From: Sneathiella marina
Lineage (GTDB): Bacteria > Pseudomonadota > Alphaproteobacteria > Sneathiellales > Sneathiellaceae
Direction of reading: 5' to 3'
Assembly: GCF_023746535.1 (NCBI RefSeq)
Contig: NZ_CP098747.1
Location: 496,001-560,000 of the forward strand
DNA length: 64,000 nt
Shown here in pieces: positions 52,749 through 60,853 of the stretch. A model generated the notes under the pieces. It worked only from the letters and a program-made list of their open reading frames with translations, had not been told where the DNA came from and searched no databases. How positions within the stretch are numbered: the stretch's first letter is position 1; each line of letters opens with the position of its first letter. A program made the position numbers and the translations under genes.

Positions 52749-53807
52749 ATGATAAGCACTGCCCGAAAAGATATAAACATTGTCCCCTTTGTCAGTGTGG
52801 ACAATATGATGAAACTAGTTCTGGATATTGGAATAGAAACGTTTCTGAAAGAGCTCGCTGGCTTCATTGAAGAGGATTTCAAGCGTTGGGAAAAATTTGA
52901 TAAAGCACCGCGGGTCGCGTCGCATTCAACAGAAGGTGTGATTGAATTAATGCCAACAAGTGATGGGGACGTTTACGGATTCAAATATGTAAACGGCCAT
53001 CCAAAAAATACACGTGACGGACTGCAAACAGTCACGGGGTTTGGTGTCCTTTCAAACGTCGGTAATGGGTATCCAGTTCTGCTTTCTGAAATGACAATTT
53101 TAACAGCGTTGAGGACGGCCGCCACATCGGCGCTGGCCGCAAAATATCTGGCTCCAGCTGGTGCGAATTGTATGGCAATTATTGGTAATGGCGCTCAATC
53201 TGAATTTCAGGCGACAGCCTTCAAGGCAATTTTGGGAGTAAAAAAGCTCAGATTGTTCGATATAGACCCGGAAGCGACAGAAAAATGCTGTAACAATCTG
53301 CAAGGTAAGGGATTTGAAATAACCCGATGCAGAAGTGCCGAAGAAGCTGTCGAAGGCGCCCAGATTATTACGACGGTCACGGCCGACAAACAATATGCAA
53401 CAATTCTGACGGATAACATGGTTGGTAGCGGTATTCATATCAACGCAGTCGGCGGAGATTGCCCGGGCAAGACTGAACTGCACAAGGATATCTTGCTTCG
53501 GTCGGAAATTTTCGTGGAATTTCCGCCGCAAACACGCATTGAAGGAGAAATTCAGCAATTGGAGGCAGATTATCCGGTCACGGAATTATGGACTGTGATC
53601 ACTGGAAATATTGAGGGGCGTCTTAACGCGAGGCAAACCACATTATTTGATTCCGTTGGATTTGCGACGGAAGATTTCTCTGCTTTGCGATATGTTCGGG
53701 AAAAATTGACGGGCACCCGTTTTTTTGAAAACCTGGACATGTTGGCTGACCCAGATGATCCGCGTGATTTATTCGGTATGGTTCTTCGCGCGGATAAGGC
53801 TGCCTGA
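52749..53807 (+). CDS. ocd: Ornithine cyclodeaminase
   Basis: A 352-residue member of the ornithine cyclodeaminase/mu-crystallin family, converting L-ornithine to L-proline and ammonia with NAD+. Seen: VSHSTEGVIELMPTSDGDVYGFKYVNGHPKNT in outline (about 58-88), LLSEMTILTALRTAATSALAAKYLA (about 113-137), the Rossmann segment MAIIGNGAQSEFQATAF (about 144-160), then RLFDID, GIHINAVGGDCPGKTELH and the catalytic-Asp region. The length is that of the Pseudomonas-type OCD. It follows arginase by 2 bases, giving a compact arginine-to-proline route. Confidence 0.93.
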   Translation: MISTARKDINIVPFVSVDNMMKLVLDIGIETFLKELAGFIEEDFKRWEKFDKAPRVASHSTEGVIELMPTSDGDVYGFKYVNGHPKNTRDGLQTVTGFGVLSNVGNGYPVLLSEMTILTALRTAATSALAAKYLAPAGANCMAIIGNGAQSEFQATAFKAILGVKKLRLFDIDPEATEKCCNNLQGKGFEITRCRSAEEAVEGAQIITTVTADKQYATILTDNMVGSGIHINAVGGDCPGKTELHKDILLRSEIFVEFPPQTRIEGEIQQLEADYPVTELWTVITGNIEGRLNARQTTLFDSVGFATEDFSALRYVREKLTGTRFFENLDMLADPDDPRDLFGMVLRADKAA

Positions 53808-53810
53808 AAA

Positions 53811-53838
53811 AATGGCGGCTCGAACATGAGCCGCCATT
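53811..53838 (-). terminator. Hairpin terminator after the VPLPA-CTERM protein gene
   Basis: A perfect 11-bp stem pairs AATGGCGGCTC with GAGCCGCCATT around the loop GAACAT. On the minus strand it is followed by a run of six T, so it terminates the VPLPA-CTERM gene. On the plus strand no T run follows, but it may still mark the end of the arginase operon. Confidence 0.8.
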
Positions 53839-53857
53839 GTTCATCGTACGACGTGCG

Positions 53858-54688
53858 TTACGCAGCCTTGGTCTGGTTTTTTCTTCTCCGTCCAAGGATA
53901 CCCAGCCCCAAGAGGGCCGCACCAAACAAGGGAAGTGCCGCGGGTAACGGAACGGCTGAGACTTCAATGCGTGCAACCTGGAAATTATCCGGGTCTGCGA
54001 AGAAATCAATCTGTTCCAATGTTAGCTCCTGGCCGAACAGGATTTGTCCGGCGAAGGCATTGAGGCTTTGTCCGGCGGTAATGAAGCCATTTTCTGCGAC
54101 GCCAGCCGTCGGGTCATTTGAAGTCGGAGCCGCGCCCCCATCAGCGGCGGCGTTATTTACCTCTGTTCCAGCATCAAAAATATCGGCGCCGGTCACGTCG
54201 ATTGTTTGATCGCCCAGAAAATTCCCGAAATCATCAAAAATTCGAATGGCGTCATCGGATCCAATGAAGCTGTCGTTTGACGGAAGGATCATGGACAGAA
54301 AGGTAAAAAACGTATGGTCATTTCCATCCAGCGTAAAAACGCGTGACGCTGTTTCCCCGGCCTGAATTGGCGGTGGTGTTCCGGCGGTGAGAACTCCCCC
54401 GACGGAATTAGGGTCGGTTGCCGTTCGAATGCCGGCAATCACGGACGGGTCGCCAAGTTCGGCAAGCCGCTCCAACCCTGCGGATGCCGTACTTCCGACA
54501 TCAAATGCATCGAAGCTGTCGTTGTGAAAAGCCGTATACAGCGGCGTGATGGCAAATCCGCCGGTTTGGGCTAAATTCGTCACCGTAATTTTGACAGATG
54601 TTGCATAAGATGCTGTCGCGGTAAACGCCAGCACAGATGCAGCTAATACAGCCCCACCTGCAATATGGCCTATTTTTTTCAATACCAT
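53858..54688 (-). CDS. Spondin-domain VPLPA-CTERM surface protein
   Basis: A 276-residue exported protein. A signal peptide (GGAVLAASVLAFTATASYA) is followed by a spondin-like domain: VKITVTNLAQTGGFAITPLYTAFHNDSFDAFDVG in outline, ASAGLERLAELGDPS, and HTFFTFLSMILPSNDSFIG (about 127-145). The C-terminus is a VPLPA-CTERM sorting signal: AVPLPAALPLFGAALLGLGILG followed by a basic RRRKN. Such tails are processed by exosortase or archaeosortase-type enzymes. No exosortase gene is in the window, so processing depends on a distant locus. It has its own terminator. Confidence 0.88.
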   Translation of the reverse strand: MVLKKIGHIAGGAVLAASVLAFTATASYATSVKITVTNLAQTGGFAITPLYTAFHNDSFDAFDVGSTASAGLERLAELGDPSVIAGIRTATDPNSVGGVLTAGTPPPIQAGETASRVFTLDGNDHTFFTFLSMILPSNDSFIGSDDAIRIFDDFGNFLGDQTIDVTGADIFDAGTEVNNAAADGGAAPTSNDPTAGVAENGFITAGQSLNAFAGQILFGQELTLEQIDFFADPDNFQVARIEVSAVPLPAALPLFGAALLGLGILGRRRKNQTKAA

Positions 54689-54960
54689 TTTATTTTCTTT
54701 CCCAGATGAAAATTACCCATACTTCCGCGTTACGCAGTAATCTATCATCTGCATTTGAATTAATAGAAAAATCACGAACCGCCAGAATCAAAATGATCCG
54801 GCAAGGAAACGATACGGGGGAGGCGGCCTACATGCGAATAAATTTATGGTCACAAGTTTGTGCTAAATTTTCTTCAATTATTCACTAAATATTGAGCGAT
54901 CGTGAGTGGGACCAGGAAGACCAAAAAAAACGCGAAGATGTTCATTAGGGTAGGCAAGGT
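54689..54960. other. Intergenic region with no gene seen
   Basis: About 270 bases between the VPLPA-CTERM gene start and the TRAP operon terminator. It must hold the VPLPA-CTERM promoter on the minus strand. Open frames here have no ribosome-binding site or recognisable product. I see no RNA or repeat. Confidence 0.5.
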
Positions 54961-54993
54961 AAAGAGGGATGCGCAAAGGGCGCATCCCTCTTT
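54961..54993. terminator. Terminator at the end of the TRAP operon
   Basis: A perfect 14-bp stem AAAGAGGGATGCGC / GCGCATCCCTCTTT encloses loop AAAGG. It begins just after the dctP stop on the minus strand. The stem ends in A/T pairs; five T follow on the plus strand and three on the minus strand, so it can act in either direction. Confidence 0.8.
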
Positions 54994-54996
54994 TTG

Positions 54997-56040
54997 TTAG
55001 CTGTAACGGTAAGGCCGTCCGGCTTTTTGCATTTCAGTGTTATACTGCTTGAATATATTCACGACTTTCGCCTTGGTCTCAGATTCTTGAGCGATTTCAT
55101 CCCAGAATTTCCAGGCAGCGGCCTCGACTTGCGCCCATTCTTCATCCGGAATGGTGGTTAATTTCATCTTGGTGCCATTTACGCGAAGTGCTGCTTCGCC
55201 GCCCCAATACCACCATTGGCGGTAATAGTGGGAACTGTCCATCGTAAGTTTTAACAGCTCTTTCAAGTGATCGGGCAGTTCATTATAGCGATCCATGTTG
55301 GCAAAGAAGGACCCAGCCCAGGCGCCGGACACATTATTTGTCAGGAAGTAGTTGGTTACATCTGCCCATCCCACTGTATAGTCCTCGGTGATGCCCGACC
55401 AGGCAATACCGTCTAATTCTCCGGTTTGAACCGCAACTTCAATATCTTCCCACGGCAGTGTGACGGGAACGACACCAAATTGACTCATAAACCGTCCGGC
55501 TGTCGGGAATGTAAAGACCCTCTTTCCTTTGAGGTCAGCCAGGCTGTTGATCGGGTCTTTGGTGGCGAAATGACAGGGATCCCAGGCACCAGCTGAGAGA
55601 TGCTTGACCCCCAGTTTAGAGTATTCGGCATCCCAGATTTCATTGAGACCATATTGGTTAAATAGGACCGGAATATCCAGTGAGTACCTGCTGGCAAAGG
55701 GGAAATACCCACCAAAGACAGTTACTTCTGTGGGGGATGCCATGCTGTCGTCATCGGATTGGACGGCATCGATTGTGCCTTTTTGCATAGCCCGGAACAA
55801 CTCCCCGGTTGGGACAAGCTGATCGGCGAAGAACAGTTCAATTTCCATGTCGTCGCCAGCAACTTTGTTAAAACTGTCGATTGCAGGTTTGATCACATGT
55901 TCGGCGAGTGCTGGGCCTGCATATGTTTGCATCCGCCAGCGAATTTTTGACTGTGCGATTGCCGGCGTAGCAAATGTCGTCGCGGCAGCAACCGGTGCGG
56001 CAACTGCGGCAGTGGTCAGGAATTTACGTCTCGTCGTCAT
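54997..56040 (-). CDS. dctP: TRAP transporter substrate-binding protein DctP
   Basis: A 347-residue periplasmic binding protein with a twin-arginine signal (MTTRRKFLTTAAVAAPVAAA, cleavage after AIAQS). The DctP fold shows MQKGTIDAVQSDDDSMAS, the conserved LKGKRVFTFPTAGRFMSQFGVVPV region with the arginine that binds a carboxylate, and VQTGELDGIAWSG. The sequence GWADVTNYFLTNN and the helix with WWYWGGEAALRVN fit the group that binds keto-acids or sugar acids as dimers (TakP-like). It is last in the TRAP operon, 71 bases after dctM, with an AGGAGA ribosome-binding site. Confidence 0.92.
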   Translation of the reverse strand: MTTRRKFLTTAAVAAPVAAATTFATPAIAQSKIRWRMQTYAGPALAEHVIKPAIDSFNKVAGDDMEIELFFADQLVPTGELFRAMQKGTIDAVQSDDDSMASPTEVTVFGGYFPFASRYSLDIPVLFNQYGLNEIWDAEYSKLGVKHLSAGAWDPCHFATKDPINSLADLKGKRVFTFPTAGRFMSQFGVVPVTLPWEDIEVAVQTGELDGIAWSGITEDYTVGWADVTNYFLTNNVSGAWAGSFFANMDRYNELPDHLKELLKLTMDSSHYYRQWWYWGGEAALRVNGTKMKLTTIPDEEWAQVEAAAWKFWDEIAQESETKAKVVNIFKQYNTEMQKAGRPYRYS

Positions 56041-56111
56041 GACTTATCTCCTTAGTCGGTTAGTTTCAAATTATTTTATCTTCCTATTTCTTGCTCCTCA
56101 TGGAGTTCTTC

Positions 56112-57434
56112 TTATTTTGCGTAAACATATTGCGGGAGCCATAAGGCTATTTCGGGAAAGACCATAACCAAGGTCAACGCGAGCAGCATGACGCCAACAA
56201 ATGGGGCGATGGACCCATAAATATCCCGTAACGATATTTCCGGTGGAGCCATTGCCCGCATCAGGAACAGGTTATATCCAAATGGAGGAGTCATATAGGC
56301 AATTTGTGTTGTGATCGTATAAAGCACGCCATACCAGATCAGATCAAATCCCAGGGCGTGAACCAGGGGTACATATAGTGGCGCGACGATGACCAGCATG
56401 GCTGTGTCGTCGAGAAAGGTTCCCATCACAAGAAACGAAAGCTGCATGACGATCAATATGACCCAGGGGTTGAGGCCCAGTTGATCCGTAAACAAGTTCT
56501 CAATGGCGCGAACAGCGCCCAGTCCATCAAAAACCGCGCCAAAGCCAAGGGCAGCCAGGATAATCCACATGAACATACAGGAAATGGCCAATGTTTGCCG
56601 AACAGAGACTTCGAAAACCTCTTTGGTCATGCGTCCTTTAAGGATGGCAGCAGTGAAAGCAGCCATTGCGCCGATAGCCGAGCTTTCAACCAGACTTGTC
56701 CAGCCATTGACGAACGGAACCATCATGGCGGCAAAGATGGCGAGGGGTAACAGGCCGGCCCGCAGCAGCCGAAGCTTTTCTGACAAAGGTACCCGACGTT
56801 CACTTTTGTCCAAGGCCGGGCCCAGTTCAGGCTGAAGCCGGCAGCGAATTGCAATATAGAGTATAAACATGGCGGCCATGACCAATCCGGGAATAACCCC
56901 GGCAAGCCAAAGCTGCCCAACAGGTTGACGCGCTATCATCGCGTAGAGGACAAGGACAACAGACGGGGGGACCAAAATCCCCAGCGATGAACCCGCTTGT
57001 ACCACCCCTGTAACCATGCGTTTGTCATATCCCCGACGCAGCAGTTCCGGTAGAGCGATAGTGGCGCCGATGGCCATTCCGGCGACAGATAATCCGTTCA
57101 TGGCAGAAACAAGAACCATGAGGCCAATGGTGCCAATAGCTAGCCCGCCATTGATCGGCCCCATCCAGACGTGAAACATTTTATACAAGTCGTCGGCAAT
57201 TTTTGATTCCGACAGAATATATCCCATGAAGATAAACATCGGCAATGTGAGGAGCGGATACCACTTCATGAGCTTCATGGCGGAAGAAAAAGGAATATCC
57301 GAGCCACCTGTGCCCCATAAAAGGACGGCAGACAAAGCCGCCACAGCGCCAATGGCGCCGAATACACGTTGCCCTGTCATCAACATCAGCATCATGGATG
57401 AGAACATTAAAAGGGCGATCAACTCATAGGACAT
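56112..57434 (-). CDS. dctM: TRAP transporter large permease DctM
   Basis: A 440-residue membrane protein with about 12 TM helices. Seen: the TRAP-type segment PLLTLPMFIFMGYILSESKIADDLY near the N-terminus, SVAGMAIGATIALPELLRRGYDKRMVTGVVQAGSSLGILVPPSVVLVLY in outline (the conserved GsLGiLIPPS), and DDTAMLVIVAPLYVPLVHALGFD near 330. DctM carries the Na+-coupled transport reaction; DctQ and DctP complete the system. Its ATG overlaps the dctQ stop by one base. Confidence 0.93.
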   Translation of the reverse strand: MSYELIALLMFSSMMLMLMTGQRVFGAIGAVAALSAVLLWGTGGSDIPFSSAMKLMKWYPLLTLPMFIFMGYILSESKIADDLYKMFHVWMGPINGGLAIGTIGLMVLVSAMNGLSVAGMAIGATIALPELLRRGYDKRMVTGVVQAGSSLGILVPPSVVLVLYAMIARQPVGQLWLAGVIPGLVMAAMFILYIAIRCRLQPELGPALDKSERRVPLSEKLRLLRAGLLPLAIFAAMMVPFVNGWTSLVESSAIGAMAAFTAAILKGRMTKEVFEVSVRQTLAISCMFMWIILAALGFGAVFDGLGAVRAIENLFTDQLGLNPWVILIVMQLSFLVMGTFLDDTAMLVIVAPLYVPLVHALGFDLIWYGVLYTITTQIAYMTPPFGYNLFLMRAMAPPEISLRDIYGSIAPFVGVMLLALTLVMVFPEIALWLPQYVYAK

Positions 57435-57940
57435 TAAAGCTCGAGCCCCTTAATCTTTGCGATATCCTTGAAAAACTCTGATATGGCCTGCAGCAGCATC
57501 AGGAAAAAACCGACGCACATTATGATTTTTATGGGCCACATATAGGGTCGCCAGGCGGTCGAGCTTCTTTCTCCATATTGTAAAGAGTAGGTGGTGCTAT
57601 CGATGGCGCCGTAGAGGAGGACACCAAGATAAAAAATCAACAGGAAAATGGTGATCGCATCCACTTGCGCTTTGCGGCGGACCGTCCAGTTTCCATAGAA
57701 CAGGTCCATCCTGACATTGGACCCGAGCTGGATCGAGTAGGGCCCCCCAAGAATATAATAGGTGACCATAGCGAACTGAGCAATTTCCAGAGTCCATAGA
57801 GAAGGGAGTGTAAAGGTCTTCGAAAAGGAGGACCAGAGCAGGATCGCCACCATGACAAAAATCCCATACATCATGATCCGACCAATGCGATGGTTTACGG
57901 CATCAACGATGCGAACATAACTCCGTATTACTCGAGGCAT
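57434..57940 (-). CDS. dctQ: TRAP transporter small permease DctQ
   Basis: A 168-residue protein with four TM helices. Seen: NHRIGRIMMYGIFVMVAILLWSSFSKTF, WTLEIAQFAMVTYYILGGPYSIQLGSNVRMDLF in outline (the conserved W..E...f......G.a......HVr.D), and AVIPYMWPIKIIMCVGFFLMLLQ-type C-terminus. I start at ATG 57940, with AAGGA 5 bases upstream; the frame stays open to 58003 but the extra residues are not hydrophobic or conserved. It is the first TRAP gene, 205 bases after the dehydratase stop. Confidence 0.9.
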   Translation of the reverse strand: MPRVIRSYVRIVDAVNHRIGRIMMYGIFVMVAILLWSSFSKTFTLPSLWTLEIAQFAMVTYYILGGPYSIQLGSNVRMDLFYGNWTVRRKAQVDAITIFLLIFYLGVLLYGAIDSTTYSLQYGERSSTAWRPYMWPIKIIMCVGFFLMLLQAISEFFKDIAKIKGLEL

Positions 57941-58145
57941 TGAATTCCTTGTTGGCGTGAGACACCAGAGGTCATACTGCGAGCGGCCACAAATAATTAG
58001 CAAGTATCTGTGTCAAGACAGGCTCCCCTATTATCGACGATAACTTGATTTTACATGAATGAAAACAAGGAAATGGGCACAAATCAACAAGATGGCTCTT
58101 TATTCCCAATTATCCGCGCATAAACTACCAATTTGTTGCCCACCA

Positions 58146-59924
58146 TTAGTGATTATGTTTGGGTATTTTTGTACCGACACTCTCGAAATCAACCGCCATC
58201 TCAAAACAGGCTCCGGTGGAGAGCGGGCCGACATTGTCGCGGTAAATCTGTTGCCAGGGTGTTTGAGTGTCGAGATCTTCAGGCCGCCAGTTCGTGCGTC
58301 GATCCGCCATTTCAGCGTCGCTGACTTTCAAGTCTACGCGGCGGTTGGGGATGTCGACACAGATAATGTCATTATTCTGCAGCAACGCGAGAGGACCGCC
58401 AATTGCAGATTCCGGCGTGATATGAAGAATGGACGGGCTGCCCGAGGTTCCACTTTGCCGGCCATCCCCCATAGTTGGCAGAGAAGATATGCCCTGTTTT
58501 AGCAGATGATCCGGTGGCTGCATATTGACAACTTCGGCCGAGCCCGGCCAGCCGACAGGTCCGGTTTGCCTGATCACAAGAATACAGCTTTCATCGATAT
58601 TGAGATCGGGATCGTTAATCCGGGCATGATAATCCGCTGATCCTTCAAAAACGATTGCCCGGCCCTCAAATTTCCCCGGATGGTCGGGGTGCTCCAGGAA
58701 GCGCCTGCTGAAATCTGCATCAATCACAGAGGTTTTCAATATTGCAGCATCAAATAAATTACCCCTCATGGATAGAAAACCGGCCTGTTCCTTCATCGGG
58801 GCATCTGCGGAATAGATGACGCGTCTATCCCGGGTTTCCGTCGTCCGTGAACCGATATTATTCCCGTCGCAGGTCAGGGCGTCCGAGTTAAGTTTGCCAA
58901 GCTGTTGCAACTCCCATAAGACAGCTGGTACGCCTCCGGCGCGGTGAAAGGCTTCGCCAAGGAATTCACCGGCGGGCTGTAGATTGACGAGCAGGGGCAA
59001 GTCATATCCATATGTTTCCCAGTCATTGACAGTAATATCCAGACCCATATGTCGGGCAATGGCATTAATATGCACCTGCGCATTTGTCGAACCACCCAGA
59101 AGCGTATTGACCGCAATGGCATTTTCGAAGGCGGCACGTGTCAGGATGTTTGACGGCTTAAGATCATCAAACACCATTTGCACGGAGGTTTTCCCGGTTC
59201 GGTAGGCCATGGCGGCACGTTCCGTATAAGGCGCCGGGATACTGGCACAGCCCTTGAGCGAGAGCCCCAGTGTTTCCGCCAGACTGTTCATGGTCAGTGC
59301 GGTGCCCATGGAATTGCAATGACCGGTGCTGGGCACCTGACTAAGAGCCATGCCGATATAGTCCTCGTCCCCGATCTCGCCAGTGGCATGCAATTTACGT
59401 GCTTCCCAATGGGTGGTGCCGGAACCGGAAAGACGGTCACGCCAATAGGCATCCAGCATGGGTCCTCCGGACAGTACAATGGCCGGAATATCAACAGTGG
59501 CGGCTGCCATGATCGCCGCCGGTGTGGTTTTATCGCAACCAGTGGTCAGAACTACGCCATCAAAGGGATAGCCATGGAGGATTTCCACCAATCCAAGATA
59601 GGCAAGGTTACGGTCCAATGCGGCTGTGGGGCGCCGTCCAGTTTCCTGAATTGGGTGTACGGGAAAGACCAGTGGTATCCCTCCTGCATCGCGAATGCCA
59701 TCCCGAATACGATCGACAATCTGGGTGTGAATATAATTGCACGGTGACAACTCAGAGCCCGATTGGGCAATACCGACAATCGGCCGTCCGGATTTCAGTT
59801 CCTCCGGTGTTAGCCCGAAATTGAAATATCGTTCAAGATACATTGAGGTCATGCCAATGTCGTCAGCGTTATCAAACCATAGCTGGCTCCGAAATTTTTT
59901 TGAACTGGATTTATTGTCAGCCAT
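58146..59924 (-). CDS. IlvD/Edd-family dehydratase, sugar-acid type
   Basis: A 592-residue Fe-S dehydratase. The Fe-S ligand cysteines appear as SELSPCNYI (about 60-68), TTGCDKTTPA (about 126-135) and GHCNSMGTA (about 198-206). The length and N-terminus (RSQLWFDNADDIGMTSMYLERYFNFG in outline) match the L-arabonate / D-xylonate / D-galactonate dehydratase branch rather than dihydroxy-acid dehydratase proper. It would give a 2-keto-3-deoxy sugar acid. ATG 59924 has AAGGA about 8 bases upstream. It sits upstream of a TRAP system on the same strand, so the two probably take up and dehydrate the same aldonic acid. Confidence 0.92.
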   Translation of the reverse strand: MADNKSSSKKFRSQLWFDNADDIGMTSMYLERYFNFGLTPEELKSGRPIVGIAQSGSELSPCNYIHTQIVDRIRDGIRDAGGIPLVFPVHPIQETGRRPTAALDRNLAYLGLVEILHGYPFDGVVLTTGCDKTTPAAIMAAATVDIPAIVLSGGPMLDAYWRDRLSGSGTTHWEARKLHATGEIGDEDYIGMALSQVPSTGHCNSMGTALTMNSLAETLGLSLKGCASIPAPYTERAAMAYRTGKTSVQMVFDDLKPSNILTRAAFENAIAVNTLLGGSTNAQVHINAIARHMGLDITVNDWETYGYDLPLLVNLQPAGEFLGEAFHRAGGVPAVLWELQQLGKLNSDALTCDGNNIGSRTTETRDRRVIYSADAPMKEQAGFLSMRGNLFDAAILKTSVIDADFSRRFLEHPDHPGKFEGRAIVFEGSADYHARINDPDLNIDESCILVIRQTGPVGWPGSAEVVNMQPPDHLLKQGISSLPTMGDGRQSGTSGSPSILHITPESAIGGPLALLQNNDIICVDIPNRRVDLKVSDAEMADRRTNWRPEDLDTQTPWQQIYRDNVGPLSTGACFEMAVDFESVGTKIPKHNH

Positions 59925-60169
59925 AGGTATTGTCCTTTTTAATCTTCTGTCAGGCAATTGAACCTGGCGGTAAGCGATCACGCCGGTGAATTTTGGTTCT
60001 GAAATGGCAATTTAGCAAGCAATCATATTTTTCGAAACGCAAGCTGGGGTCGACGCTGCAAAATTGAAAATTTCTTGAATATTTTGCAAATGACGTTTTT
60101 TGCCTTAGTTTATTGGTCGATACTATTTTTAGGCAATTAATTTTATAGAGTAATTTGGAGATCAGTTAT

Positions 60170-60817
60170 TTGCTGACACGCTTGAAAATAACGGCTGTTC
60201 TGGCACTGATGCTGCCGGTTTCGGCCATTTGTTCTGTTTCAGCTGAACAACGGAGCGATTGCACGGATATTGCTATTGATTATACGGATAACAGCTCTTT
60301 GACGGTGCAGGAACAGGCGACTGCAATGGAGCAGGCATTTTATGACTCGCTTAATAAGTTTGACAGCTGCCTAACGGAAGAAAATAACTCATCCAGCGAA
60401 GCATTTAGCGCTGGTGCACAAGGCGGCGGGGCTGGTGCCTCTGGTTCGATTTCCGGCACTGGCACCGGGTCCGCTGACGGATCAACTCCCACGGAAAGCA
60501 CGTCTGCTGGTGCTGTGGCTTCCTCTGGTATTTCCGGTAGCCAGAAACAGAGCGAAGCGGAAAAGCTTGAAGGGGCCCTGCAAGGAGATCAGGAGCAGGA
60601 TCCACAATCGTCAGATGAACCGGAACCCCGACAAGAAAATACACAGTCGGCGAATGTCCTGCAAAACGGGAAAACGCCTGATGATATTCCCGCGACCGAC
60701 AATGACAGCCTTCTGGAATCAAAGATCCGCGAAGCCGCCGAAAATGAAACCGACCCAGAGACGAAAGCAAAACTTTGGAACGAGTATCGAAAATATAAAG
60801 GTTTGCCGCTAAAGTAG
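60170..60817 (+). CDS. Exported Gly/Ser-rich acidic protein, unknown (gene 1 of envelope cluster)
   Basis: About 215 residues, no family recognised. A signal peptide (LKITAVLALMLPVSAICSVSA) is followed by a short helical region with two Cys (SDCTDIAIDYTD and FDSCLTEENN), possibly a disulfide. A Gly/Ser/Ala low-complexity stretch follows (about 85-125), then an acidic Gln/Glu linker and a charged C-terminal helix ending KLWNEYRKYKGLPLK. TTG 60170 has GGAG 9 bases upstream; an alternative TTG at 60155 is possible. It opens a run of four same-strand genes and is divergent from the dehydratase. Confidence 0.6.
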   Translation: MLTRLKITAVLALMLPVSAICSVSAEQRSDCTDIAIDYTDNSSLTVQEQATAMEQAFYDSLNKFDSCLTEENNSSSEAFSAGAQGGGAGASGSISGTGTGSADGSTPTESTSAGAVASSGISGSQKQSEAEKLEGALQGDQEQDPQSSDEPEPRQENTQSANVLQNGKTPDDIPATDNDSLLESKIREAAENETDPETKAKLWNEYRKYKGLPLK

Positions 60818-60853
60818 TGGCTGAATTGAAATATTGATGGGAGAAATCTCGAA

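Noticed and set aside
54637-54888. Plus-strand 83-codon frame upstream of the TRAP terminator
   Set aside because: It overlaps the start of the VPLPA-CTERM gene on the other strand and lacks a ribosome-binding site or recognisable product.
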